This document shows, piece by piece, positions 1-10,149 of a stretch of DNA of 64,000 bases (positions are counted from its first letter, which is position 1; each line of letters starts with the position of its first letter). The DNA is from Kitasatospora sp. GAS204B (lineage in GTDB: Bacteria > Actinomycetota > Actinomycetes > Streptomycetales > Streptomycetaceae). The notes below the pieces were generated by a model that saw only the letters and a list, made by a program, of their open reading frames with translations, searched no databases and had not been told where the DNA came from. The stretch lies in contig NZ_JARZAG010000002.1 in assembly GCF_029892155.1 (NCBI RefSeq), forward strand, positions 434,001 through 498,000, written 5' to 3'. A program made the position numbers and the translations under genes.

Positions 1-47
1 TTGGCGCTCAAGCCCGTACGCCCGTACAAAGCAGGGGGACGCTCAGC

Positions 48-2369
48 ATGGAACCGTTGGACAGCACCGATCCACAGGCGATCGGTCCCTACCGCCTGAT
101 CTCCCGGCTCGGCGTGGGCGGGATGGGCCGGGTCTACCTGGCCCGTTCGGCCGGCGGGCGCACCGTCGCCGTCAAGGTGGTGCGCCCCGAACTCGCCGGC
201 GACAGCGAGTTCCGCGAGCGCTTCGCCCGCGAAGTGGCCGCCGCCCGGGCCGTCGACGGCGCGTACACGGCGCCCGTGGTGGACGCCGAACCTGACGGGG
301 CGTTGCCCTGGTTGGCGACCAGCTACGTGCTGGGGCCGAGCCTCACCGACGCCGTGCGCGACCACGGGCCGCTGCCCGAGCAGTCGGTCCGCGCGCTGGG
401 CGCCGGGCTCGCGCAGGCGCTGCGCGCCGTGCACGCCGCCGGGCTGGTGCACCGCGACCTCAAGCCGTCCAACGTGCTGTTGGCCGCCGACGGCCCGCGG
501 GTGATCGACTTCGGCATCGCGCGTGCGCTGGACGGCGACCAGATGACCCGCACCGGCATCGTGGTCGGCTCGCCCGGCTACATGTGCCCCGAGCAGGCCG
601 CCGGGCAGCCGATGGGCCCGGCCGGCGACGTCTTCTCGCTCGCCTCGGTGCTGCTCTTCGCCGCCACCGGGCACGGTCCGTTCGAGAGCGAGTCCGGCCC
701 GGCCGCGCAGCTCTACCGGGTGATCCACGACCAGCCGGAGCTGGCCGCGCTGCCGGACGGGCTGCGCCAGGCGGTGGCCGCCTGCCTGGCCAAGGACCCG
801 GCCCGCCGCCCCACCCCCGAGCAGCTCGGCGCGATGCTGGCGCCCGAGGGCGCGGACGCGATCCTGCGCGACGGCTGGCTGCCGGTGCCGGTCGCCTCCG
901 CGATCGCGCGGCACGCCGCCACCGTGATGGACCTGGAGACGCCGACGCACGGGACCGCCGCGGGCCCGAGCGCCACGGCCGGCACCGGCAGCGCGTACTC
1001 CCCGACCCGCACCGACGGGGTGGCGGTGCCGTTCGAGGGCACCATGAAGCTCGGCGCCGCGCCGACCACCGCAGCGCTCACCACGTCTGACGCTCCGTCG
1101 AACTCCCGGCGCCGGCTGCTCTTCGCCGGCGGCGGGCTGCTCGCGCTGGCGGCGGCGGGCGGCGCGGCCTGGGCGATCGAGAGCGGCGGCAGCTCGAAGA
1201 CCGCCGACGGCCCGGCCAAGCCGGCCCCCGGCGGCTCGCCGGGGGCCTCCTCGACCGGCGCCGCGGCCAACTCCTCGGCCAACTCCGCGGCCGGCGCCCA
1301 GCCGTTGCCGTCCGCCACCCAGAGCCGCGCGGACGGCGTCCCGCCGCAGCCGCTGTGGACCTACAACGCCACCGGCCGGCTCTCCTCCTCCCCCGTGGTG
1401 GTCTCGGGCGGCATGGTGCACCCGCAGGGCGAGGCACTGATCGGCCTGGACGGCGCCACCGGCAAGGTGGTCTGGAGCCGTCCGGACGTGGACGCCACGA
1501 ACGCCGCGGCCAGCGGCGGCAAGGTCTACGTCAGCGCCGGGAACGGCGCGGCCGGCTACGACTCGGCCGGCGGGCAGCCGGTCTGGCAGTCCACGACCAC
1601 CGACCCGAGCGGCAACCTGATCTCCACCGACAACCTGCTGGGCGCCGACGACAAAGCGGTCTACATGTTCGCGGCGATCCTGCCGAAGGGCGAGATCACC
1701 ACCACCGGGACCGACGGCGTGGTCGCCTTCTCGATCGCGACCAAGCAGCAGCTCTGGTTCCAGCCGCGGAAGAAGGGCACCGACCCACTGGTCGACAGCC
1801 AGGCCTGGGGCGGCAACCTCTACTACACCGACGACCAGGAGAACCTGGTCGCCCGCAGCGGCCAGGACGGCCACCAGATGTGGTTCGCCGCCACCGGCGC
1901 CAAGGCCGCCTACCCGGCCGCCTTCGACGCGACCCAGGCGTACTGCCTGGCCGAGGGCCGGGGCCTGCAGGCGGTCCGGTTGACCGACGGCACCCAGCAG
2001 TGGGAGATCAAGGTCCCGGCGGGCGAGCAGCGGATGTTCGAACCGATCACGGTGGCGGACGGGGTGGTCTACGGCAGCGACGGCACCTTGACGGTGGGCG
2101 CCTGGGACGTCAAGACCGGCAACCAGCTCTGGTCCTGCCCGTTGCCGCAGCGGGCCTCCTGGGTCTCGGCCCCGGTGGTGGTGCAGCAGACCCTCTTCGT
2201 GCCGTCCAACGACGGCGGCGGCATCTACGCCGTCGACACCAAGCAGGGCAAGATCCGCTGGAACTTCACCAACGGCCAGAACGCGACCTCCGACTGGTAC
2301 CTGGCGACCGACGGCCAGCGCCTGTTCGCCGCCTACGGAGGGACGATCTACGCGCTGCCGCCGGTGTGA
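48..2369 (+). CDS. Membrane Ser/Thr protein kinase with PQQ-type beta-propeller
   Basis: A Hanks-type Ser/Thr kinase of 773 aa. The kinase domain is at about residues 14-265, with a glycine loop (LGVGGMG), ATP-binding Lys43, HRDLKPSN catalytic loop, DFG, and a GSPGYMCPEQ activation/APE region. An Ala/Pro/Thr-rich linker leads to one hydrophobic segment near residues 355-378, preceded by RRR, so the kinase should be cytoplasmic. Outside is a Trp-rich propeller of PQQ/quinoprotein type (repeats such as 'LDGATGKVVWS', 'VDTKQGKIRWNF') that may bind a ligand. The ATG follows GCAGGGGGAC. It stands alone before a hairpin terminator. The ligand and substrates cannot be read from sequence. Confidence 0.92.
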   Translation: MEPLDSTDPQAIGPYRLISRLGVGGMGRVYLARSAGGRTVAVKVVRPELAGDSEFRERFAREVAAARAVDGAYTAPVVDAEPDGALPWLATSYVLGPSLTDAVRDHGPLPEQSVRALGAGLAQALRAVHAAGLVHRDLKPSNVLLAADGPRVIDFGIARALDGDQMTRTGIVVGSPGYMCPEQAAGQPMGPAGDVFSLASVLLFAATGHGPFESESGPAAQLYRVIHDQPELAALPDGLRQAVAACLAKDPARRPTPEQLGAMLAPEGADAILRDGWLPVPVASAIARHAATVMDLETPTHGTAAGPSATAGTGSAYSPTRTDGVAVPFEGTMKLGAAPTTAALTTSDAPSNSRRRLLFAGGGLLALAAAGGAAWAIESGGSSKTADGPAKPAPGGSPGASSTGAAANSSANSAAGAQPLPSATQSRADGVPPQPLWTYNATGRLSSSPVVVSGGMVHPQGEALIGLDGATGKVVWSRPDVDATNAAASGGKVYVSAGNGAAGYDSAGGQPVWQSTTTDPSGNLISTDNLLGADDKAVYMFAAILPKGEITTTGTDGVVAFSIATKQQLWFQPRKKGTDPLVDSQAWGGNLYYTDDQENLVARSGQDGHQMWFAATGAKAAYPAAFDATQAYCLAEGRGLQAVRLTDGTQQWEIKVPAGEQRMFEPITVADGVVYGSDGTLTVGAWDVKTGNQLWSCPLPQRASWVSAPVVVQQTLFVPSNDGGGIYAVDTKQGKIRWNFTNGQNATSDWYLATDGQRLFAAYGGTIYALPPV

Positions 2370-2382
2370 CGAGGCCGCTCGG

Positions 2383-2429
2383 TGTCGAGGGCGGCGGCCG
2401 GTGTGCGGGCCGGCCGCGCGCCCTCGACA
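2383..2429 (+). terminator. Hairpin terminator after the kinase gene
   Basis: The arms gtcgagggcg and cgccctcgac pair with a GC-rich inner stem (gcggccgg with gccggccgc). The hairpin starts 14 bases after the kinase stop and lies before the next gene on the same strand. No T-tract, as usual in these genomes. Confidence 0.6.
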
Positions 2430-2496
2430 GCTCCGCAGCGCCCGCGTGGTCGAAAACACGCCCCGGGCCCCGGCGGCGGAGCCGTAGAGTGATCGC

Positions 2497-3711
2497 ATGC
2501 AGGTCATCCAGTCCAGCAAGCTCGCCAATGTCTGTTACGACATCCGCGGCCCGGTGCTCGACGAGGCGATGCGACTGGAGGAGCAGGGGCATCGCATCCT
2601 CAAGCTGAACACGGGCAACCCGGCCGCGTTCGGTTTCGAGGCGCCGCCCGAGATCCTCCAGGACATCCTGCGCAACCTCGCCTCCGCGCACGGCTACGGC
2701 GACTCCAAGGGCCTGCTCGCCGCGCGCCGTGCGGTGGTCATGCAGTACGAGGAGCGCGGGCTGCACGGGCTGAGCGTGGATGACGTCTTCCTCGGCAACG
2801 GCGTCTCCGAGCTGATCCAGCTCGCGATGACCGCGCTGCTGGACGACGGCGACGAAGTACTGGTCCCGGCCCCCGACTACCCGCTGTGGACGGCCTCGGT
2901 CAGCCTGGCCGGCGGCACGGCCGTGCACTACCGCTGCGACGAGCTCTCCGAGTGGTACCCGGACCTGGCGGACATCGAGGCCAAGGTCACCGACCGGACC
3001 CGGGCGATCGTGGTGATCAACCCCAACAACCCGACCGGCGCGGTCTATCCGCAGGAGGTGCTGGAGGGGATCGTCGAGATCGCCCGCCGGCACAAGCTGG
3101 TCGTCTACGCGGACGAGATCTACGACAAGATCCTCTACGACGACGCGGTGCACGTGCCGCTGGCCACGCTGGCCCCCGACCTGTTCTGCGTCACCTTCAA
3201 CGGGATGTCCAAGGCCTACCGGGTGGCCGGCTTCCGGTCCGGCTGGATGGTGCTCTCCGGCGACCGGCACCGGGCCCGCAGCTACATCGAGGGCCTGACC
3301 GTGCTGGCCAGCATGCGGCTGTGCGCCAACATGCCCGCACAACACGCGGTGGCGGCGGCGCTCGGCGGCCGGCAGTCGATCAAGGACCTGGTCCTGCCGG
3401 GCGGGCGGCTGCTGGAGTCCCGGGACGCGGCCTACCGGCTGCTCAACGACATCCCCGGGGTCAGCTGCGTGAAGCCGAAGGGCGCGCTGTACGCGTTCCC
3501 GCGGCTCGACCCGTCGGTCTACAAGATCAAGGACGACGCGCAGATGGTGCTCGACCTGCTGCGCGCCCAGCGGATCCTGATCGTCCAGGGCAGCGGCTTC
3601 AACTGGCCCGAGCCGGACCACTTCCGGCTGGTCACGCTGCCCCGCCCGGAGGAGATCGAGGACGCGGTCACCCGGATCGGCGACTTCCTGTCGGGGTACG
3701 TGCAGCCGTAG
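2497..3711 (+). CDS. PLP-dependent aminotransferase, alanine aminotransferase type
   Basis: Fold-type I class I/II aminotransferase of 404 aa, cytosolic. It has the substrate/PLP motif NPNNPTG near residue 175, the PLP-tyrosine region 'YADEIYDKI', and the Schiff-base lysine in SKAYRVAGFRSGW near residue 244. Overall sequence resembles AlaA-type enzymes of actinobacteria (alanine/pyruvate with 2-oxoglutarate/glutamate). The start 'MQVIQSSKLANVCYDIRGP' is typical of the family. It is convergent with the PEP carboxykinase gene and separated from it by strong terminators. Exact substrate range is inferred from family resemblance only. Confidence 0.9.
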   Translation: MQVIQSSKLANVCYDIRGPVLDEAMRLEEQGHRILKLNTGNPAAFGFEAPPEILQDILRNLASAHGYGDSKGLLAARRAVVMQYEERGLHGLSVDDVFLGNGVSELIQLAMTALLDDGDEVLVPAPDYPLWTASVSLAGGTAVHYRCDELSEWYPDLADIEAKVTDRTRAIVVINPNNPTGAVYPQEVLEGIVEIARRHKLVVYADEIYDKILYDDAVHVPLATLAPDLFCVTFNGMSKAYRVAGFRSGWMVLSGDRHRARSYIEGLTVLASMRLCANMPAQHAVAAALGGRQSIKDLVLPGGRLLESRDAAYRLLNDIPGVSCVKPKGALYAFPRLDPSVYKIKDDAQMVLDLLRAQRILIVQGSGFNWPEPDHFRLVTLPRPEEIEDAVTRIGDFLSGYVQP

Positions 3712-3728
3712 CACGCCGCGGAACGGCG

Positions 3729-3764
3729 ACGGCCGCGGCCCCCTTGCACGGGGGCCGCGGCCGT
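3729..3764. terminator. Perfect 15-bp hairpin terminator
   Basis: Arms of 15 bp (acggccgcggccccc and its complement) around a ttgcac loop, followed by a short T run, just after the aminotransferase stop. It can serve the convergent genes on both sides. Confidence 0.8.
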
Positions 3765-3796
3765 TTCGCGCACCGTTGCCGGTGCGGTGGTCAGCG

Positions 3797-3833
3797 GTCC
3801 GGCCGCCGCGCCACTGGGCAGCGGCGGCCGGAC
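3797..3833 (-). terminator. Second hairpin, likely terminator of pckG
   Basis: Arms gtccggccgccgc and gcggcggccggac pair perfectly over 13 bp, just beyond the 3' end of the PEP carboxykinase gene. Together with the hairpin at 3729-3764 it insulates two convergent genes. Confidence 0.65.
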
Positions 3834-3859
3834 CTGGTCTTGGTGGCTCAGCCGGTCGC

Positions 3860-5686
<1,827 letters not shown>

Positions 5687-5953
5687 GATCGCTCCGTTTC
5701 ACGCCTGATCGATCATGGACAGGCGTCCGGGGGGTTGAGGGTGGTTACACCGTAGCTCCGCCCTTCAAGCCCCAACACGGCACAGTGGCAGCCTTGCCTC
5801 AACTTTTGCTACTCATTGGCCAAAAACTGGGCGTTCAGCGGGCGATTACGTCAGGGCCCGGAGTCGCCTCGATCACACTCGACTACTCCACATTGTCCAA
5901 AAGTGACTGAGCCCACTTCCTACTTATAAGTAACCTACGCGTGCGTAGGTAGC
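5687..5953. promoter_or_regulatory. Divergent promoter region pckG / trhA
   Basis: 267 bp without a gene, clearly more AT-rich than the surroundings (for example around 5795-5835 and 5880-5935). It must hold the promoters of pckG (leftward) and the hemolysin III gene (rightward). No convincing -35/-10 pair can be singled out. The 18-bp palindrome at 5933-5950 is the only clear operator-like element. Confidence 0.5.
5933..5950. promoter_or_regulatory. Perfect palindrome over the trhA translation start region
   Basis: acctacgcgtgcgtaggt is an inverted repeat with 8-bp arms and a 2-bp centre, ending three bases before the ATG at 5954. This position suits a repressor operator (TetR-like in shape) or a site that also blocks ribosome binding. 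The binding protein is unknown. Confidence 0.5.
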
Positions 5954-6718
5954 ATGAGCGGCATGACTGCGGATCAGAACTCGGCGGCTGCTGCTGCCGA
6001 TGCGGGCCTGCCACTGCCCACGGAGGCGGGTGCGCTCGGGGCCACGGACGCGCTCCAGACCACGGGGGCGTCACTGCTGCCCGCCAAGCCCGCCTGGCGC
6101 GGTTGGCTGCACGCCGGGATGTTCCCGGCCGCCGTCGCGGGGGGCATCGTGTTGATCTCCCTCGCCGACTCGCCCCGGGCGCGGCTCGCCTGCGCGATCT
6201 ACTCGGTGAGCGCCTGGCTGCTCTTCGGCATCAGCGCGGTCTACCACCGGTTCACCTGGGGCCCGCGCGGCGACGCGATCCTGCGCCGGCTCGACCACGC
6301 GAACATCTTCCTGATCATCGCCGGGTCCTACACGCCGTTCACCATCCTGCTGCTGCACGGCGGTCGGCGTGAGCTGCTGCTCTGGCTGGTCTGGGGCGGC
6401 GCGCTGGCGGGGATAGCCTTCCGGGTCTTCTGGGTCGGCGCGCCGCGCTGGCTCTACACGCCCTGCTACCTCGCACTCGGCTGGGCCGCGGTGTTCTTCC
6501 TACCCGACTTCCTGCGCACCGGCGGCGTCGCGGTCGTCGTGCTGCTGATCATCGGCGGCCTGCTCTACAGCGCCGGCGGCGTGGTCTACGGGCTCAAGCG
6601 GCCGAACCCGTCACCGCGCTGGTTCGGGTTCCACGAGGTCTTCCACGCCTTCACGCTCGGCGCGTTCATCGTGCAGTACGTGGGTGTCTCGCTGATCGCC
6701 TACACCGTGGCCGGCTGA
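5954..6718 (+). CDS. trhA: Hemolysin III / TrhA family membrane protein
   Basis: 254 aa with about seven hydrophobic segments after a soluble N-terminus of some 50 residues. The HlyIII/PAQR signature is present: 'SAVYHRF' near residue 94, the 'RRLDHANIFLIIAGSYTPF' block, and 'HEVFHAFTLGAF' near the C-terminus. These hold the conserved Ser, Asp and His residues thought to bind metal. Family members affect membrane homeostasis; the name hemolysin is historical and no toxin role is implied. The start could be ATG 5954 or ATG 5963. A perfect palindrome lies immediately upstream, suggesting dedicated transcriptional control. Confidence 0.9.
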   Translation: MSGMTADQNSAAAAADAGLPLPTEAGALGATDALQTTGASLLPAKPAWRGWLHAGMFPAAVAGGIVLISLADSPRARLACAIYSVSAWLLFGISAVYHRFTWGPRGDAILRRLDHANIFLIIAGSYTPFTILLLHGGRRELLLWLVWGGALAGIAFRVFWVGAPRWLYTPCYLALGWAAVFFLPDFLRTGGVAVVVLLIIGGLLYSAGGVVYGLKRPNPSPRWFGFHEVFHAFTLGAFIVQYVGVSLIAYTVAG

Positions 6719-6793
6719 CTCGACTCGACACTCCAGATCGTCCACATGGACCGGGGTGCACGGCCCCGACGGCCAGGTAGGCCCGCCCGCCGG

Positions 6794-7108
6794 TCAGCCG
6801 GCCTGACGGGCCTGCTGGTCACGGCGGGCCACCGCTTCGGCGCCCAGTTCGCGCGCCCGCCGGCAGCGCTCGCAGTGCGCGGCGTCCGCACGCCCCTCAT
6901 GGCGCTCGGCGTGCACCGGCGGATGCCCCGCGCGCCGGAAACGGCGCGCGACATGGACCATCACCAGCAGGGCCTCCACCGAGGCGACCACCCAGACCAG
7001 TGCGGCCCCGTCGGCCAGGTAGGCCGCGACGACGGCCAGCGCGGCGCCGACCACGGCGACCATGCCCCAGAACTGCAGGTCCCGCGCATCCTTCACGGCC
7101 CTCGCCAC
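6794..7108 (-). CDS. Small two-helix membrane protein, function unknown
   Basis: 104 aa, GTG start preceded by GGGGAGAG. Two adjacent hydrophobic segments at about residues 13-30 and 34-52 are followed by a basic, His/Cys-containing tail (HPPVHAERHEGRADAAHCERCRRA). The HxxxH and CxxC spacing might hold a metal, but this is only suggestive. The 3' end lies about 75 bp beyond the convergent hemolysin III gene. I do not recognise a characterised family. Confidence 0.7.
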   Translation of the reverse strand: MARAVKDARDLQFWGMVAVVGAALAVVAAYLADGAALVWVVASVEALLVMVHVARRFRRAGHPPVHAERHEGRADAAHCERCRRARELGAEAVARRDQQARQAG

Positions 7109-7284
7109 CTCTCCCCACTCTGACCCAGTGGTACATCGTATCTACCGACGGTGACAGGGAGTAGTCGAGGTAGGGCGAACAGCACGTCAATGTTTCATCA
7201 ACTCCGGGTGCCGCGACGGGCGCCCAAGAGCCGCGCCCGACCGGGCACTTGGCGCAGATCTTGACGGTCGGAGGTGAACAGGGG

Positions 7285-7352
7285 CGTGCGCGCCCCTGCG
7301 GCTTGGGGCCTCCCGGCCGAAGGCTGGGGGAGAGTCCGCAGGGACGCGCACG
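7285..7352. repeat. Long compound stem-loop with nested Streptomyces-type hairpin
   Basis: Outer arms cgtgcgcg-c-ccctgcgg and ccgcaggg-a-cgcgcacg form a 16-bp stem with one mismatch. The inside holds a second hairpin around 'cggccgaaggc', a short repeat that I recall occurring many times in Streptomyces genomes. It sits just beyond the 3' end of the gene ending at 7370, so it may act as a terminator. Confidence 0.6.
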
Positions 7353-7369
7353 GTTCCGGGTGCCGCCGC

Positions 7370-8224
7370 CTACGCGCTCGCGCGGCGGCGGCGCACGGCC
7401 AGGCCCACCCCGGTCAGCGCGGTCAGCCCGAGGGCCGCGGCGGCGGTGACGGCGGGGACGTCGACCGCGCCGGTCGCACTGCCGGCGCCGGCGGCGGCCG
7501 TGGCACCGGTGGCCGAGAACCCGCCGCCCAGACCCGCCTTGTCGTAGGCCGAGCCGGGCAGCTTGTCGCCGTACCGCTGGTGCACCAGCTTCTGGTACGC
7601 CGCCAGGCTCACCCCGCCCGCGCCTACGGAACTGCGCGCCTCCGCGTCCAGCGGCAGCACCCGCCCGCCGCGCAGCACGTACCAGGCGTTGACCTGCGGC
7701 TCGCGGAAGACCGTGCCACCGCCGCCGGCCGCGCCGAGCGCCGCGTAGTCGGTCTCGTCGCTGCCGGAGGCGATGTTCACCACCCGCCAGCCGCCGTTCT
7801 GCCGCACCGTCCAGACCGAGGCGGTGCGGCCGTCGGGCGTGGCCACTTTGGTGGCGGTGAAGTCCGGCCTGGCCACCGCCGCACCCTTGGCACCGGCCAC
7901 GAAAGCGGGGTCCAGCGTGTAGACCGGGACGGTGGCACCGACCAACCGCGGTGCCGCCGCCGCGTCCGGGGCGGCGGCGAGGTGCTGGGCCGGCTGCACT
8001 CGCTGCGCCGGGGGCACCGTGTCATGGGCGAAGAAGCGCCCCAACTGGTCGAGCACGGCGGGGGCTTGGACCGCGCCGTGGGCAGCGGCCAGGTCGCTCT
8101 GCGGCACGGCGGCCGGGGCCGTCCCCGGGGCGTCGGCCTGCGCGAGGGGGGTCGCGAGCAGCCCGGCACCGGCGGCGAGCACGGCCGCGGTGACCGCGCG
8201 CAGGATGTTCTGACGGTTCGTCAT
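7370..8224 (-). CDS. Secreted, C-terminally anchored protein of unknown function
   Basis: 284 aa. An N-terminal signal peptide (about residues 1-31, cleavage near LAQADA) and a C-terminal hydrophobic helix followed by RRRRASA suggest export and membrane retention. There is no LPxTG motif, so sortase anchoring is not supported. The middle has a Trp-containing beta-rich segment ('SVWTVRQNGGWRVVNIASG'). It begins 10 bp after the stop of the cysteine protease gene, so the two are almost certainly one operon and probably act together at the cell surface. It could be a substrate, inhibitor or cofactor of that protease; none is proven. Confidence 0.75.
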   Translation of the reverse strand: MTNRQNILRAVTAAVLAAGAGLLATPLAQADAPGTAPAAVPQSDLAAAHGAVQAPAVLDQLGRFFAHDTVPPAQRVQPAQHLAAAPDAAAAPRLVGATVPVYTLDPAFVAGAKGAAVARPDFTATKVATPDGRTASVWTVRQNGGWRVVNIASGSDETDYAALGAAGGGGTVFREPQVNAWYVLRGGRVLPLDAEARSSVGAGGVSLAAYQKLVHQRYGDKLPGSAYDKAGLGGGFSATGATAAAGAGSATGAVDVPAVTAAAALGLTALTGVGLAVRRRRASA

Positions 8225-8234
8225 GATGGCCTCC

Positions 8235-8930
8235 TCACGCGCCGATCTGGTACAGGGAGTGGGTCCAGGAGAAGGAGCCGTTGCTCACGTAGTAGTTGTA
8301 GTCCGCCCAGTTGTAGCGGTAGTCCGAGGGCCAGGGGTCGCCCCAGTAGACCCAGTTGTTGCTGAGGTCGTAGCCGTAGAGCACCTCCATGTGGCCGCCG
8401 CCCGAGGACCACTGGATCCGGGTCTCCACCGGCCGGTTGTTGTTGATCTCGTTCTGCACCGTGCCGTAGTAGAGGGACCCGGACACGTAGCTGCCCGGGT
8501 TGATGCCGATCCAGCTCAGCGCGTTCTGCACATCGTCCAGCGCCGCCTGGCTGTTGGGGCAGGAGGAGTCGATGGAGCGGCCGAACGCGGCGTCGCAGAA
8601 CTGGTTCTGGCTGTAGTTGTAGCCGTACCAGGCGGCGATGGTGTCGCCGCTGGCCGCCCAGCACCAGTTGGAGTTCTGCTGTTGCTGCATACCGATGTTG
8701 AGGGTCTTCGAGCTGCCGTCGGCGGCCGTCTGCGCGCCGGCGGCGAAGGCCGGGCGGGCCTGGGCGAGCGGGCGCTGCGCCGTGGCGCCGGCCCCGGTGG
8801 CGGGCTCGGCGGCGGCGCCGGCCGGGGAGCCGGCGGCCACGGTCAGCGCCGGGCCGAGCGCGGCCAGCGCGACCACGGCGAGCGCCTTGCGCAGGCGCCC
8901 GGTGGCCCGGGATGGTCTGGAAGCGGACAT
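8235..8930 (-). CDS. Secreted papain-like (C39/C70-type) cysteine protease
   Basis: 231 aa with a signal peptide (residues 1 to about 37, ending SPAGAAA) and a mature papain-like domain. The catalytic Cys is in 'NSNWCWAASGDTIAAW', preceded by the Gln-rich oxyanion segment. The His is in 'GGGHMEVLYGYD', and the following 'WVYWGDPW' carries the expected Asp/Asn. This matches AvrRpt2-like/C39-like families. The ATG follows AAGGAGGAAAC, a strong ribosome site. It is first in a two-gene operon with the anchored protein and divergent from an HTH regulator. The substrate is unknown. Confidence 0.85.
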   Translation of the reverse strand: MSASRPSRATGRLRKALAVVALAALGPALTVAAGSPAGAAAEPATGAGATAQRPLAQARPAFAAGAQTAADGSSKTLNIGMQQQQNSNWCWAASGDTIAAWYGYNYSQNQFCDAAFGRSIDSSCPNSQAALDDVQNALSWIGINPGSYVSGSLYYGTVQNEINNNRPVETRIQWSSGGGHMEVLYGYDLSNNWVYWGDPWPSDYRYNWADYNYYVSNGSFSWTHSLYQIGA

Positions 8931-9075
8931 GGCGTTTCCTCCTTGCGGGCAAGCAGGGAAAGGAAGTGGGGGACACGCGAACCCCGACGCCGTTCGCGGG
9001 CGGCGGCGAGGTGTGACAGAGCATCAGGCCGTTGACCGGCCCTGGTCAACGGCGTTCCCGGCGCCACCGCGTCAG

Positions 9076-9162
9076 GTGTGAATGCCGTCCCGCGAGTGTG
9101 AACGCCACCGGCCGCTGCTCTCCGCAGGGGTGACAAGGGGCGCCGGGCGTGTGAATATTCAC
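9076..9162. promoter_or_regulatory. Repeated gtgtgaa boxes and a 12-bp palindrome
   Basis: gtgtgaa occurs at 9076, 9096 and 9149 in the same orientation, and gtgaatattcac at 9151-9162 is a perfect palindrome. All lie between the protease gene and the divergent HTH regulator, so they are plausible operator half-sites for that regulator or another factor. Confidence 0.4.
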
Positions 9163-9189
9163 CACCATCACCGCAGTTGGGAGGCCGCC

Positions 9190-10149
9190 TTGGGGCGCGT
9201 ATCAACCCGCACGGCACCGCGCGGCGGCCAACCCGAGCTGGCCACGGTGCTGCGCACCGGCCCCTTCCACCTCGCACTGCGCACCGCGCTGGCCGCGCGC
9301 GGGCTGGCCCTGCACCGGGTGCAGCAGCACCTGGCGCAGCGCGGCGTGCACGTCGGGGTGACCAGCCTCAGCTACTGGCAGCAGGGTCGGCGGCGCCCCG
9401 AGCGGGCCGAATCACTGCGTGCGGTACGGGCGTTGGAGGAGGTCCTGGGACTGCCCGCGGACTCGCTGACCCGGCTGCTCGGCCCGCGCCGGGCACCCTT
9501 GGCCGAGCCGCCGCCGACCGTGACCACCCGCCCCTACCGCGACCTGATCTCCCCCGGCGACGCGGTGGACGAGTTGCTCGCCGAACTCCCCGGGCCGCGC
9601 GACACCGGCCTGCACACCCTCACCCACATCGAGCGGATCCGGGTCGGCGCCGACCGCCAACTGCTGCGCCGCGACTCGCAGCACGCGGTGCGCGCCCACC
9701 GCGACGGCATCGACCGGTACCTGGCGATCTACCAGGGCGACCCGGGCTGCGACGTCTCCCGGGTGCTGGTGCGGGCCGAGGAGAACTGCCGCCCGGGCCG
9801 GATCGGCCGCGACCAGGCCTCCCGACTCGTGATCGCCGAGCTGCTGCTGGACCGCCGGCTGCGCACCGGCGAGACGCACCTGCTCGGCTACGGCTTCGAC
9901 GACGCCCCCGCGCCCGGCCCGAGCGGCGAGTTCGTGCGCGGCTTCAACTCCGGCACCGGGCAGTACGTCCTACAGGTGACCTTCCACCCGGCCGCGCTCC
10001 CGGTGCGCTGCCACCGCTTCGCGAGCAGCACGCCGGGAGCCGAGCCGTACGAGCGCGAGGAGCTCACGCTGGACGGCCAGCACGGCGTGCTCCTGGTCGC
10101 CGCCGGGCTGGCGCCGTGCCTGCTGGGGATCAGGTGGGACTGGGCGTGA
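9190..10149 (+). CDS. HTH (XRE-like) DNA-binding protein
   Basis: About 319 aa from a TTG at 9190, chosen because GGGAGG lies six bases upstream. The frame is open from 9082, where an ATG has no good ribosome site. The N-terminus (about residues 20-85) contains a helix-turn-helix region of XRE/cro type with a 'GVTSLSYWQQGRRRPERAESLRAVRALEEVLGLP' layout, read here as fragments. The rest is a beta-rich domain of unknown role ('GFNSGTGQYVLQVTF'). It is divergent from the secreted cysteine protease operon, so it may regulate that operon. Its 3' end overlaps the convergent GNAT gene by 20 bp. Confidence 0.75.
   Translation: MGRVSTRTAPRGGQPELATVLRTGPFHLALRTALAARGLALHRVQQHLAQRGVHVGVTSLSYWQQGRRRPERAESLRAVRALEEVLGLPADSLTRLLGPRRAPLAEPPPTVTTRPYRDLISPGDAVDELLAELPGPRDTGLHTLTHIERIRVGADRQLLRRDSQHAVRAHRDGIDRYLAIYQGDPGCDVSRVLVRAEENCRPGRIGRDQASRLVIAELLLDRRLRTGETHLLGYGFDDAPAPGPSGEFVRGFNSGTGQYVLQVTFHPAALPVRCHRFASSTPGAEPYEREELTLDGQHGVLLVAAGLAPCLLGIRWDWA

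Noticed and set aside
9151..9162. gtgaatattcac considered as a Rex site
   Set aside because: The Rex half-sites need four bases between TGTGAA and TTCACA; here only two separate them. Kept only as an unnamed palindrome.
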